From positions 124,001 to 188,000 of the forward strand of contig NZ_JACCBG010000001.1 in NCBI RefSeq assembly GCF_013409645.1: a stretch of 64,000 bases of DNA. The letters run 5' to 3'. A program made the translations under genes and the position numbers. Shown in pieces: positions 24,541 to 33,404 of this stretch. The stretch is from Nocardioides panaciterrulae (GTDB lineage Bacteria; Actinomycetota; Actinomycetes; Propionibacteriales; Nocardioidaceae). A model generated the notes under the pieces. The model was not told where the DNA came from. It was given only the letters and a program-made list of their open reading frames with translations, and searched no databases. Position 1 is the first letter of the stretch; the number at the start of each line of letters is the position of its first letter.

Positions 24541-25701
24541 GTGACCGAGTTGGAGGAGCGACAGCAGGCCTGGCCGACGCTGGACGGGCTGGCGCGCGAC
24601 CTCTCGCTCGAGGTGCTCATCCGGGGGCCGCTGCCCCGGCGCGAGCTGGCGGCCAAGTTCGGGGTGTCCGCCGCGACCCTGACCCGGACGGTGGCGCCGC
24701 TCATCGAGCGCGGGGTGCTGATCGAGCTCGAGGAGCCGCTCGCCGGCGGCCTGGGGCGGCCCGCCCGGCTGCTCGACGTCCCGGCGAGCACCCACCGGTT
24801 CGTCGGCCTCAAGCTCACCGGCGACTGCGTGCACGGGGTGCTCACCGACCTCCGCGCCCAGATCGCGGCCTCGCGGACCGTGCAGCTCGAGACCCTCGAG
24901 CCGGCGCGGGTCGCTGAGCAGGTCGCCCGCCTGGTCGAGCAGCTGGACACGGGTCGGGACGCGACCGCGGTGGGCATCAGCTTCGGCGGGGTCAGCCACG
25001 ACGGCCGCACCGTCGCCCGGGCGCCGTTCCTGGACTGGCACCAGGTGCCGTTGGCGGAGCTGGTCGAGCAGGCCACCGGCCTGCCGGTGATCCTCGAGAA
25101 CGACCTGGTCGCGCTGGCCGGGGCCGAGCACTGGTTCGGCGAGGGGCGCACGGTGTCGAGCTTCGCCGTCCTCACCATCGGCATCGGCGTGGGCTACGGC
25201 CTGGTCGTGCACGACCGCGTCGTCACCCACCGAGACGTCGGGGTGGGGCTCGTCGGCCACTACCCGCTGGACCCGCAGGGGCCGCGCTGTCCCAGCGGCC
25301 ACCACGGATGCGCCGAGGCGATGCTGACCACCACCGGGATCAGCTCGCAGGTCTCGGTCGCCCACCGCCGCCCGGTCGGCTACGACGAGGCGCTCGAGCT
25401 GGCCCGCCAGGGTGACCCGGTGGCGCTGCAGGTCGTCACCGCCGCCGGCCACGCGTTGGGCCGGCTCATCGCCGCCGTCGCCAACCTGGCGATGCCCGAG
25501 CGGATCTTCCTGTCCGGGGAGGGGATCGAGCTGGCCCGGCTGGTCTGGGCGTCGGTGTGGGCGGGAGTGCAGCGCGATCGGGACCCCGCCGCCTCGACCG
25601 TCGACGTGGCCGTGCAGCCCTACGACTCCGACCAGTGGGCCCGGGGAGCGGCCGCGATCGCGATCCAGCACCACGTTCTCGGCTCCGCGTCGACGCGCTG
25701 A
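24541..25701 (+). CDS. ROK-family transcriptional regulator
   Basis: A 386-residue repressor of the ROK (NagC/XylR-type) family. The N-terminal winged helix is at RRELAAKFGVSAATLTRTV; the sugar-kinase fold follows (VGISFGGVS, ENDLVALAGAEHWFG, TIGIGVGYGLV). The structural zinc motif reads CPSGHHGCAE: the usual second cysteine (CxCGxxGC) is Ser, so zinc binding may be altered. GTG 24541 has GGAG 6 nt upstream; ATG 24511 is an alternative start with a shorter-spaced site. Divergent from the isomalto-sugar operon and probably its regulator. Confidence 0.85.
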   Translation: MTELEERQQAWPTLDGLARDLSLEVLIRGPLPRRELAAKFGVSAATLTRTVAPLIERGVLIELEEPLAGGLGRPARLLDVPASTHRFVGLKLTGDCVHGVLTDLRAQIAASRTVQLETLEPARVAEQVARLVEQLDTGRDATAVGISFGGVSHDGRTVARAPFLDWHQVPLAELVEQATGLPVILENDLVALAGAEHWFGEGRTVSSFAVLTIGIGVGYGLVVHDRVVTHRDVGVGLVGHYPLDPQGPRCPSGHHGCAEAMLTTTGISSQVSVAHRRPVGYDEALELARQGDPVALQVVTAAGHALGRLIAAVANLAMPERIFLSGEGIELARLVWASVWAGVQRDRDPAASTVDVAVQPYDSDQWARGAAAIAIQHHVLGSASTR

Positions 25702-25736
25702 CGCTGCCCCGCCCCCTCATGCGGCAGGCTGTGCGC

Positions 25737-27491
25737 ATGTACTACGTCGGGGTCGACCTCGCCTGGGGGCGGCGCAAGCCCACCGGGCTGGCCGCGCTCG
25801 ACGACGACGGCCGGCTCGTGCACGTCTCCGCGGTCACCACCGACGAGGAGATCGTCGCCGCGCTGGCGCCGTACGTCGAGGGCGACTGCGTGGTCGCCGT
25901 CGACGCGCCGCTGGTGGTCCGCAACGCGACCGGCAACCGGGCGGCCGAGGCCGAGCTCAACCGCGACTTCGCCCGGTTCGACGCCGGGGCGCACCCCTCG
26001 AACACCGGCAAGCCGGAGCTGGTCTCGCCCCGCGGCGCGCTGCTCGCGGACAAGCTCGGCCTCTCCCTGGACCCCGCGCCTGGCAACGGCCGCCGGGCGG
26101 TCGAGGTCTACCCGCACGCGGCCACGGTCTCGCTGTTCCGGCTGGGCCGGACCCTGAAGTACAAGAACAAGACCGGCCGCTCCCTGGAGTCGCTGCGCGG
26201 GGAGATGCTGGTGCTGATGGGCCTGCTCGAGGGGCTCGCCGACGCCGACCCGGCGCTGCACGTCAACGGGACCTGGCGCACCCTGGTCACGGCCGTCGAG
26301 GAGGCCGGTCGCAAGAGCGAGCTGCGGGTGGTCGAGGACCAGGTCGACGCGGTGCTCTGCGCCTACGTCGCCCTCTTCGCGACCCGCCGGCCGCAGCAGA
26401 CCACGACGTACGGCGACCCCGAGCACGGCTGCATCGTCACCCCGGCGCTGCCTGAGGGCCTCGAGCCGACCCCGCGGGAGCGCCGCAGCGCCACCGCGGG
26501 GGACCGGGTGGCCGCCGCGGTGCGTGAGTACGCCGTGGCGCAGCCGTCGCTGCGCGGGGCCGCCGAGCAGGCGGTCGCGCTGGTCCGGACCGTGCTCGAC
26601 GACGCCGGCATCAACTACCTCACCGTGGACGGCCGGGCCAAGAGCGTGGCGTCGTTCGCGGCCAAGGCGGCCCGGATCGAGGACGGCGCCCCGGCGTACC
26701 CCGACCCGCTGCGCGACATCACCGACCAGGTCGGCGTCCGGGTGATCACCTACGTGCACAGCGACGTGGCCGCGGTCGCGGACCTGCTCGGCGACCAGGT
26801 GGTGGTCCGCGACGACCGCGACATGGGCCGCGAGACCGCGAGCCAGGGCCGGTTCGGGTACGCCAGCCGGCACCTGCTGATCGAGCTGGACGCCGCCCGG
26901 GAGGGCCAGGAGGCCTACGAGCTGCTGCGCGGCCGGGTCGTGCAGGTGCAGATCCGCACGGTGCTGCAGCACGCGTGGGCGGAGTTCGAGCACGACATCC
27001 GCTACAAGGGCACCATCCCCGACGAGCACGTGCCGGACTTCGACCGCCGCTTCACGCTGGCCGCCGGCCTGCTGGAGCTGGCCGACCAGGAGTTCGAGAC
27101 GATCCGGGAGCGGCTGCAGCAGGGGCTCCGGGTCGCGCCCGCCGAGCACGTCGACGACGACCCGCGGATCAGCCCGCGCGAGCTCGCGGCGTTCCTCGCC
27201 GGCCAGTACGCCGACGCCGGCTGGTCGCGCACCGACCACTACGCGTGGATCTCCGGGCTGCTGCTGGAGCTGGGCATCGCCTCGCTCGACGAGCTGGGCG
27301 AGGTGCTCCGGGCGGTCGACTCGGCCGCGCTCAACGAGCGGATGGACTACCGCTACCCGCCCGGCGCCGTCCGCCGGCTCGACGACGCGCTGCTGGCGGC
27401 CTACGACGAGCAGTACGTCGCGCTGCACGGCAACAGTCACCGGGTGCCGCTGCTGGAGGCCCGGCTGGCCCGGCTCCGCGGCCAGCCCTGA
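25737..27491 (+). CDS. DUF429 domain fused to a RelA/SpoT nucleotide pyrophosphokinase domain
   Basis: A 584-residue two-domain protein. Residues 1-240 are a DUF429 RNase H-like domain with acidic residues Asp7 (GVDLAWG), Asp56 (VAVDAPLV), Glu123 (AVEVYPHA) and Asp204 (EDQVDAVLCAYV). Residues about 285-425 are a RelA/SpoT synthetase domain: GRAKSVASFAAK (Arg300, Lys302, Ser306), DITDQVGVRV (Asp330, Arg335), GYASRH (374-379), and VQVQIRTVLQHAWAEFEHD. The usual catalytic Glu of the EVQIRT motif is Gln403. The C-terminal 140 residues are helical. No hydrolase (HD) domain is present. The start is ATG 25737. A role as alarmone synthetase or toxSAS-type effector is inference. Confidence 0.82.
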   Translation: MYYVGVDLAWGRRKPTGLAALDDDGRLVHVSAVTTDEEIVAALAPYVEGDCVVAVDAPLVVRNATGNRAAEAELNRDFARFDAGAHPSNTGKPELVSPRGALLADKLGLSLDPAPGNGRRAVEVYPHAATVSLFRLGRTLKYKNKTGRSLESLRGEMLVLMGLLEGLADADPALHVNGTWRTLVTAVEEAGRKSELRVVEDQVDAVLCAYVALFATRRPQQTTTYGDPEHGCIVTPALPEGLEPTPRERRSATAGDRVAAAVREYAVAQPSLRGAAEQAVALVRTVLDDAGINYLTVDGRAKSVASFAAKAARIEDGAPAYPDPLRDITDQVGVRVITYVHSDVAAVADLLGDQVVVRDDRDMGRETASQGRFGYASRHLLIELDAAREGQEAYELLRGRVVQVQIRTVLQHAWAEFEHDIRYKGTIPDEHVPDFDRRFTLAAGLLELADQEFETIRERLQQGLRVAPAEHVDDDPRISPRELAAFLAGQYADAGWSRTDHYAWISGLLLELGIASLDELGEVLRAVDSAALNERMDYRYPPGAVRRLDDALLAAYDEQYVALHGNSHRVPLLEARLARLRGQP

Positions 27492-27592
27492 CTCCGGCCC
27501 TGACTCCGGCCGGTCCAGTCCGCATCCCACCTGCGGCGGATCGCACACGGCCCGCGCGGTAGGACCGGTGCGGTAGTGGGCATAGGAGAGTC

Positions 27593-29281
27593 ATGAGCTC
27601 AACGACCTCCGGAAGCCTGCACCGCTACACCGCGCTGGTCCGGCTGCTGGTCCGGCACGGCCGGTCGGACCTGGTGTCCGGCGCGGGCCTGGACGAGTTC
27701 GCGGTCGACGAGGAGCGCCCGACCGGCGACCAGGGTCGGGCCGAGGCGTTCGCCCGGGACCTGGAGGAGCTCGGCCCGACGTACATCAAGCTGGGCCAGC
27801 TGCTCTCGACCCGCTTCGACCTGCTGCCGCCGGCGTACACCACCGCGCTGGCGCGGCTGCAGGATGACGCCGAGCCGTTCCCCTACGAGCAGGTGGAGGC
27901 GATCGTCGAGGCCGAGCTGGGCGGGCAGGTGCGGCACCTGTTCGCGGACTTCGAGCGCGAGCCGCTGGCGGCCGCCTCGCTCGGCCAGGTCCACCGCGCG
28001 ACGCTCCCCGGCGGCCGCGAGGTGGTGGTCAAGGTGCAGCGCCCCGACGCCCGGGAGGTGGCCCGCGAGGACATGGAGGTGCTCGCGCGCCTCGCCGGCC
28101 TCGCGGACCGGCACACCGAGGCCGGGCACCGGTTCGGGTTCGAGCAGCTGCTCGGGCAGTTCCGGCGCTCGCTGGCCGGCGAGCTGGACTACCGGCGCGA
28201 GGCGCGCAACCTGGCGAAGTTCCGCGAGCTGACCCAGCCCTACGACCTGCTGGTCGTGCCGGAGCCGGTCCTCGACCACTCCTCGTCGCGGGTGCTCACC
28301 ATGGAGCGCATCGAGGGGCGCAAGGTGACCGACGTCGGGCCGCTCGGCCTGCTCGACGTGGACGCCGCGCCGATCGTGGAGCAGCTGTTCCGCTGCTACC
28401 TGAACCTGATGCTCGACGAGGGCGTGGTGCACGCCGACCCGCACCCGGGGAACCTGCTGCTCACCGACGACGGCCGGCTGGCGCTGTTGGACCTGGGCAT
28501 GGTGAGCATGATCCCGCCGCGGATCCAGGACCGGGTGCTCAAGCTGCTGCTCGCGATCGGCGACGGCGACGGCGAGGAGGCGGCGAAGGTGCTGGCCGCC
28601 ATGGGTCAGCCCCTCGACGAGTACGACGCCGCCGCGTTCCGCTCGGACGTGGCGCACCTGGTCTCCGAGGCGACCGCCGCCGGGCCGCACCAGCAGGCCG
28701 GCAAGGTTCTGGTCGAGCTCAGCCGGCTCAGCGGCGCGCACGGCCTGCGCCCGCCCGCGGAGATGTCGATGATCGGCAAGGCGCTGCTCAACCTCGACCA
28801 GTCGACGCTGCACCTCGACCCGGACTTCGACCCCGCCGAGGCGGTCCGGGCCAACCTCAGCGACCTGCTCACCAGCGGGCTGAAGGTGAGCCGGGGCGGG
28901 GTCATGGCCGCGGCGCTGGAGGCCAAGGAGTTCACCGCGCAGCTGCCCCGCCGCGGCAACCGGATCCTGGACAGCCTGGCCGACGGCGAGTTCACCATCC
29001 GGGTGCAGGCGGTCGACGAGGAGCGGCTGCACCGGGTCCTGCAGCGTCTCGCCAACCGGGTGACGCTGGGCATCGTGATCGCCGCGACCCTGCTCGGCGC
29101 CGCCCTGATGATGCGGGTGCCCACCGACCACCGGATCCTCGGCTACCCCTCCCTGGCGATGGGCTTCTTCTCCTTCGCCGTGCTCGCCGGCATCGCGCTG
29201 GGCGTGTGGATCGTGATGACCGACCGCAAGGTGGCCAGGACCGTGCGGCCCAGCCCGGGCGACACCGGCCCGGGGATCTGA
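27593..29281 (+). CDS. ABC1/AarF/UbiB-family atypical kinase
   Basis: A 562-residue membrane-associated atypical kinase. The KxGQ motif (IKLGQLLSTRFDLLP), the Ala-rich loop (AAASLGQVH), the VVKVQRP lysine, HADPHPGNLL and LLDLGMV (metal-binding Asp) identify it. Two C-terminal membrane helices (VTLGIVIAATLLGAAL and MGFFSFAVLAGIALGVWIV) anchor it. Family members support quinone or isoprenoid-lipid metabolism; in a menaquinone-using actinobacterium the exact role is unknown. ATG 27593 is preceded by ATAGGAGAG. It converges with the F420 oxidoreductase gene across a large inverted repeat. Confidence 0.88.
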   Translation: MSSTTSGSLHRYTALVRLLVRHGRSDLVSGAGLDEFAVDEERPTGDQGRAEAFARDLEELGPTYIKLGQLLSTRFDLLPPAYTTALARLQDDAEPFPYEQVEAIVEAELGGQVRHLFADFEREPLAAASLGQVHRATLPGGREVVVKVQRPDAREVAREDMEVLARLAGLADRHTEAGHRFGFEQLLGQFRRSLAGELDYRREARNLAKFRELTQPYDLLVVPEPVLDHSSSRVLTMERIEGRKVTDVGPLGLLDVDAAPIVEQLFRCYLNLMLDEGVVHADPHPGNLLLTDDGRLALLDLGMVSMIPPRIQDRVLKLLLAIGDGDGEEAAKVLAAMGQPLDEYDAAAFRSDVAHLVSEATAAGPHQQAGKVLVELSRLSGAHGLRPPAEMSMIGKALLNLDQSTLHLDPDFDPAEAVRANLSDLLTSGLKVSRGGVMAAALEAKEFTAQLPRRGNRILDSLADGEFTIRVQAVDEERLHRVLQRLANRVTLGIVIAATLLGAALMMRVPTDHRILGYPSLAMGFFSFAVLAGIALGVWIVMTDRKVARTVRPSPGDTGPGI

Positions 29282-29299
29282 GCGGCGGCCGGGAAAACA

Positions 29300-29369
29300 T
29301 GTAACGCCCGGTTAGGGGCTCCGTCGCACCGTTCGAACGGGTCGGCTGGCCCCCTAACCGGGCGTTACA
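29300..29369. repeat. 70-nt nested inverted repeat between convergent genes
   Basis: TGTAACGCCCGGTTAGGGG (29300-29318) pairs perfectly over 19 bp with 29351-29369. The 32-nt loop itself contains the palindrome CCGTTCGAACGG (29329-29340). It lies between two convergent genes and probably acts as a bidirectional terminator, but the arms are far longer than needed for that. Confidence 0.85.
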
Positions 29370-29383
29370 AGCAGGCGGCGCGA

Positions 29384-30382
29384 TCAGCTCGAGGCGGCCC
29401 GGAGCTTCTCCAGCAGCGGACGGGCGGCCTCGGCGAGGAACGCGTCCTGGCTCTCGTCGCCGACCTGCACCAGCGCGACGTCGGTGAAGCCGGCCTCCCA
29501 GAACGCGCTGACCGCCTCGACGATCCGGTCCAGGTCCGGGCCGCACGGGATCGACTCGGCGACGTCCTCGGGGCGGACGAACTGGGTCGCGCCCGAGAAC
29601 CCCCGCGGCGTCGGCAGGTCGGCGTTCACCTTCCACCCGCCGGCGAACCACCGGAACTGCTCGTGGGCGCGCTGGACCGCCACGGCCTCGTCGGGGTCCC
29701 AGCAGATCGGGATCTGGCCGACGGCCCGGGCGCCCTCCCCGATCCGGGTGGCGCCCTCGACGGCGTTCCACGACTCGACCAGGTCGGCGCGCGGCTCCAC
29801 CGCGATCAGGTGGTCGCCGATCGGTGCGAAGTGCTCGATGGCCCGGTCCCCGGCCACCGCGAGCGCGAGCTCGACCGGCTGCTCCGGCAGGTCCCAGATG
29901 CGCGCGGAGTCGACGTCGAAGTGCTCGCCCCGGAAGGTCACCAGCTCCCCGGTGTGCAGCGCCCGGATGATCTCGACGGCCTCGGCGAGCATCTCCTGCC
30001 GGGTCTGGATCGACGGCCAGCCGGCGCCCACCACGTGCTCGTTCAGGCTCTCGCCGCTGCCGAGGCCCAGGGTGAAGCGGCCCTCGGCGAGGAGCTGCAG
30101 CGTCGCCGCCTTCTGGGCGACCACGGCGGGGTGGTAGCGGATCGTCGGGCAGGTCACGTAGGTCATCAGGTCCACCCGCGAGGTCGCCTGGGCCACCGCG
30201 CCCAGCACCGTCCAGGCGTACGGCGCGTGCCCCTGCTCGGTCAGCCACGGGGAGTAGTGGTCGCTGGAGACCTCGAAGTCGAAGCCCGCCTCCTCCGCGC
30301 CCACGGCGTACCGCACCAGCTCGCGCGGACCGCTCTGCTCGGTCATCAGCGTGTAGCCGAACCGGGTCTGTGCTTCGGTCAC
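29384..30382 (-). CDS. F420-dependent LLM-class oxidoreductase (G6PDH-like family)
   Basis: A 332-residue TIM-barrel enzyme using coenzyme F420. FGYTLMTEQ, FEVSSDHYSPWL, TYVTCPTIRYHPAVVAQ and LGLGSGESLNEHVVG are signatures of the F420 G6PDH-like subfamily. The reaction is a hydride transfer to or from F420; the substrate is not predictable. GTG 30382 is preceded by a near-perfect GAGGAGG 5 nt upstream, which overrides the nearby out-of-frame ATG. It is divergent from the DinB gene. Confidence 0.88.
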   Translation of the reverse strand: MTEAQTRFGYTLMTEQSGPRELVRYAVGAEEAGFDFEVSSDHYSPWLTEQGHAPYAWTVLGAVAQATSRVDLMTYVTCPTIRYHPAVVAQKAATLQLLAEGRFTLGLGSGESLNEHVVGAGWPSIQTRQEMLAEAVEIIRALHTGELVTFRGEHFDVDSARIWDLPEQPVELALAVAGDRAIEHFAPIGDHLIAVEPRADLVESWNAVEGATRIGEGARAVGQIPICWDPDEAVAVQRAHEQFRWFAGGWKVNADLPTPRGFSGATQFVRPEDVAESIPCGPDLDRIVEAVSAFWEAGFTDVALVQVGDESQDAFLAEAARPLLEKLRAASS

Positions 30383-30443
30383 TGCATCCTCCTCGGGGGC
30401 CCCGCGGGCCCGGACGAACGTCGGACCACGCCCGTACCCCTCG

Positions 30444-30449
30444 TAGCCT
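30444..30449 (+). promoter_or_regulatory. -10 element of leaderless promoter (TAGCCT)
   Basis: TAGCCT ends 6 nt before ATG 30456. Confidence 0.45.
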
Positions 30450-30455
30450 CGAGCC

Positions 30456-30959
30456 ATGACACCTGCCGAGCTGCTGATCGACTCCTTCGGCCGGATCGCC
30501 GAGGGCGCCCACGACGTCGTCGACGGGCTGGACGAGGCCCAGCTGGCCCACCGCCCCGGGCCGGACGCCAACCCGATCGGGTGGCTGGTCTGGCACCTGG
30601 CCCGGGTCCAGGACGACCACGTCGCCGACGTGGCCGGCCGCGACCAGGTGTGGACCGGCCGCGGCTTCGCCGAGCGGTTCGCCCTGCCCTTCGACACCGG
30701 CGACATCGGCTACGGCCACTCCAGCGAGCAGGTCGGGCAGCTGCGCGCCGACGCCACGATGCTCCAGGAGTACGTCGCGGCCGTCCACGACCAGACCCGC
30801 GGCTACCTCGAGGGGCTCGCCGAGGCGGACCTTGACCGGGTCGTCGACGAGCGCTGGGACCCCCCGGTGACGTTGGGGGTGCGACTGGTCAGCGTGGTCG
30901 GCGACGACCTCCAGCACCTCGGCCAGGCGGCGTACGTCCGGGGGCTGCTCGGCGTCTGA
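30456..30959 (+). CDS. DinB/DUF664-family protein
   Basis: A 167-residue four-helix-bundle protein of the DinB superfamily. The metal-ligand histidines are placed as in the family: WLVWHLARVQDDH in the second helix and DDLQHLGQAAYVRGL near the C-terminus. Such enzymes often use mycothiol or bacillithiol as co-substrate for detoxification; the substrate is unknown. Leaderless promoter upstream. It converges with the MFS exporter across a CGGCC-rich spacer (30961-30995). Confidence 0.82.
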   Translation: MTPAELLIDSFGRIAEGAHDVVDGLDEAQLAHRPGPDANPIGWLVWHLARVQDDHVADVAGRDQVWTGRGFAERFALPFDTGDIGYGHSSEQVGQLRADATMLQEYVAAVHDQTRGYLEGLAEADLDRVVDERWDPPVTLGVRLVSVVGDDLQHLGQAAYVRGLLGV

Positions 30960-31018
30960 GGCCGGGCTGGCCCGGCCCGGCCCGGCCCCCGGCCGAGCGA
31001 CAGCAGGCAGCGCCCGCC

Positions 31019-32305
31019 TCAGGTGACCTCGCGCATGGTCCGGCTGATCCGGTAGCGCACGAAGGCGGGGGCGGCGAGGGCGGCGACGACGGTGCCGACG
31101 ACCACGAGCACGCCGCCGCCGGCGGCGGTGGCGGCGGTGCCGACCAGCGCGGCGGAGGCGCCGTGGGCGACGTCGGCGATCCGCGGCCCGCCGGCGACCA
31201 CCACGATGAACACGCCCTGCAGCCGGCCGCGCACCGAGTCGGTGGCGGCGGTCATCAGCATGCTGTTGCGGAACGCCGAGGACGCCATGTCGGCGGCGCC
31301 GCCGAGGACCAGCGTCAGCACCGCGGCCACCAGCATCGGGGTCGGGCCGAGGCGGTCGGCGAGCCCCACCGCCACGCCGAAGCCGGTGATCGCCACGCCC
31401 CACAGCAGGATGCAGACGATCACGGCCCGGCCCTGGAGGTCGACCCGGGAGACCCAGCCGGAGAAGATGCCGCCGAGCACCGCGCCGGCGGGGATCGCGG
31501 CGAACAGCAGCGCGAACGCGAGGCCGCCCTCCGCCGGCCCGCCGAACGCCTCGTGCGCCACCTGGGGGAACAGCGCCCGCGGCATCCCGAAGGTCATCGC
31601 GATCAGGTCGACGACGAACGACATCAGCAGCACCGGGTGACCGCGCAGGTAGGTCAGGCCCTCGACCACCGAGCGCAGCCCGGGGGCGCCGGCGGCGCCC
31701 TCGACCGCCAGCCGGGGCAGCCGGACCACCGCGGACAGCGTGGCGAAGAGCGTGCAGGTGTCGATCAGGTAGAGCCAGGAGAAGCCGAGCACCGGGATCA
31801 GCGCCCCGGCGACCAGCGGGCCGGCGATCGCGCCGGCCTGGAAGATCGTCGTGTTCAGCGAGTTGGCGGCCGGCAGCAGGTCCAGCGAGATGATCTTCGG
31901 CAGCACCGCGCTGCGGGTCGGCTGGTTGACCGCGAAGAACGCCTGCTGGAGCGAGAACAGGCCCAGCAGCAGCCACACGTCGAGGCCGCCCACCGCGGCC
32001 TGCAGCCAGAACAGCGCGCTGGTCGCGATCAGCCCCACGGTCGTGCAGACCAGGATCGTACGGCGGTCCACGACGTCGGCCAGCGCGCCGCCCCAGAGCC
32101 CGAACACCACGAGCGGCACCAGGCCGAAGAGCCCGGTGAGTCCGACGTACGCCGAGGAGCCGGTCTCCGCGTAGATCTGCGCCGGCACCGCGACCACCGT
32201 CAGCTGGGCGCCGACGACCGTGACGATGTTGGCCAGCCAGAGCCGGCGGAAGTGCTCGTTGCGCAACGGCCGCGTGTCCGCGACGAGCCCTCGGAGTCCT
32301 GCCAC
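31019..32305 (-). CDS. MFS exporter (EntS-like)
   Basis: A 428-residue twelve-helix major facilitator of the MFS_3 group, which exports siderophores, macrolides or other small molecules. The cytoplasmic loop motif GGALADVVDRRTIL (motif A) is present after helix 2. The C-terminus ends in a short basic tail. The start is taken at GTG 32305 because TAGATT lies 8 nt upstream; GTG 32341 gives 12 more residues without a ribosome site. The substrate cannot be named. It is divergent from the ABC exporter operon. Confidence 0.82.
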   Translation of the reverse strand: MAGLRGLVADTRPLRNEHFRRLWLANIVTVVGAQLTVVAVPAQIYAETGSSAYVGLTGLFGLVPLVVFGLWGGALADVVDRRTILVCTTVGLIATSALFWLQAAVGGLDVWLLLGLFSLQQAFFAVNQPTRSAVLPKIISLDLLPAANSLNTTIFQAGAIAGPLVAGALIPVLGFSWLYLIDTCTLFATLSAVVRLPRLAVEGAAGAPGLRSVVEGLTYLRGHPVLLMSFVVDLIAMTFGMPRALFPQVAHEAFGGPAEGGLAFALLFAAIPAGAVLGGIFSGWVSRVDLQGRAVIVCILLWGVAITGFGVAVGLADRLGPTPMLVAAVLTLVLGGAADMASSAFRNSMLMTAATDSVRGRLQGVFIVVVAGGPRIADVAHGASAALVGTAATAAGGGVLVVVGTVVAALAAPAFVRYRISRTMREVT

Positions 32306-32313
32306 GTCCGGCG

Positions 32314-32319
32314 AATCTA
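32314..32319 (-). promoter_or_regulatory. -10 element of leaderless promoter (TAGATT)
   Basis: On the minus strand TAGATT ends 8 nt before GTG 32305 of the MFS gene. Confidence 0.4.
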
Positions 32320-32436
32320 CTGCCCGCAGCCCGGCCCGCACGCCGCCGGGCCGGCACCGGCGCAGCCGTGTCCGGCCTCCGGACGGTCACGAACCGATGA
32401 CGAACGGACGCGACGCAGCAAATAGGCTTGACGCCG

Positions 32437-32446
32437 ACCGTACGGT
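32437..32446. promoter_or_regulatory. palindrome ACCGTACGGT upstream of the ABC operon
   Basis: Perfect 10-nt palindrome 31 nt before GTG 32478, next to TTGACG (32428-32433). It may be an operator for the exporter operon. Confidence 0.3.
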
Positions 32447-32477
32447 GTCCCAGGCATCGACGTGGGGAGAGTGGGAC

Positions 32478-33404
32478 GTGGTAGCGGCGGAGACGGTCGT
32501 CGAGCGGGGCTTCGACATCGGGGAGCTGGGCCGGCCGGGGGGCATCGGGATCCGCTGCCAGGGCCTCGTGCACCTCTACCGCACCTTCGAGGGCCACGAC
32601 GTGGTCGCGCTGCAGGGCGTCGACCTGACCATCGCGCCCGGCGAGCGGGTGGCGTTCCTCGGCCCCAGCGGCTCGGGCAAGTCCACGCTGCTCACGCTGC
32701 TGGGCGGCATCCAGAAGCCCAGCGCGGGCCGGATCTTCCTCGGCGACGAGGAGATCTCGCGGATGGGCGAGCGCTACCTCGCCCGGATCCGGTCGCGCCG
32801 GGTCAGCACGATGCTGCAGGGCTCGACCCGCAACCTGCTGCCCTACGCCACCGCCCGCCAGAACATCGCGTTCGCCCGGCTGGCGCTGGCCGGCTCCGAG
32901 CGCCGCGAGGTCGAGCCGGCCGCCGCCCTGCTGGACCGCGTGGGGCTCGGCGGCCAGGCCGACCAGGTGGTCTCGACGATGTCCGGCGGCCAGCGCCAGC
33001 GGCTCGCGCTGGCCTGCGCGGTCTCCACCGGTCCCCAGCTGCTGCTCGCCGACGAGCCGACCAGCCAGCTCAGCCACGAGGACCGCGACCACGTCATCGA
33101 GTTGCTGCACGAGCTCGGGGACGACCTGGGCACGACCATCGTCGTGGTCACCCACCAGCCCGAGGTCGCCGCGACCTTCCCGCGGACGGTCACGATGAAG
33201 GGCGGCCGGGTCGGCTCCGAGGGCCGCGACGGCGCGGAGTACGTCGTGATCGGCGCGGAGGGCGTGGTGCACCTGCCCAGCCACCTCGCCGACCAGTGGC
33301 CGCAGGGCACGCTGGTGCGCATCGAGCCGGAGGACTACGACCGGCTGGTGGTCTCCCGTCCCTCGGAGTCCGACGCCGGCCAGGACCCGGAGGTCGAGCA
33401 GTGA
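32478..33404 (+). CDS. ABC transporter ATPase (MacB/LolD-like), first copy
   Basis: A 308-residue ATP-binding subunit. Walker A GPSGSGKST (62-70), signature MSGGQRQRL, Walker B LLLADEPTSQL and switch VVVTHQ are complete. An N-terminal extension (1-25) and a C-terminal tail after the cassette (EYVVIGAEGVVHLPSHLADQ) are unusual. GTG 32478 has GGGGAGA 7 nt upstream. It overlaps the next ATPase by 4 nt, and both should energise the large FtsX-type permeases downstream. Confidence 0.87.
   Translation: MVAAETVVERGFDIGELGRPGGIGIRCQGLVHLYRTFEGHDVVALQGVDLTIAPGERVAFLGPSGSGKSTLLTLLGGIQKPSAGRIFLGDEEISRMGERYLARIRSRRVSTMLQGSTRNLLPYATARQNIAFARLALAGSERREVEPAAALLDRVGLGGQADQVVSTMSGGQRQRLALACAVSTGPQLLLADEPTSQLSHEDRDHVIELLHELGDDLGTTIVVVTHQPEVAATFPRTVTMKGGRVGSEGRDGAEYVVIGAEGVVHLPSHLADQWPQGTLVRIEPEDYDRLVVSRPSESDAGQDPEVEQ

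Noticed and set aside
28992-33284. A 1430-codon open frame on the minus strand
   Set aside because: It is antisense to the ABC1 kinase, MFS and ABC genes, is Arg/Pro/Gly-rich with no domain, and arises from the third-position G/C bias of the real genes.
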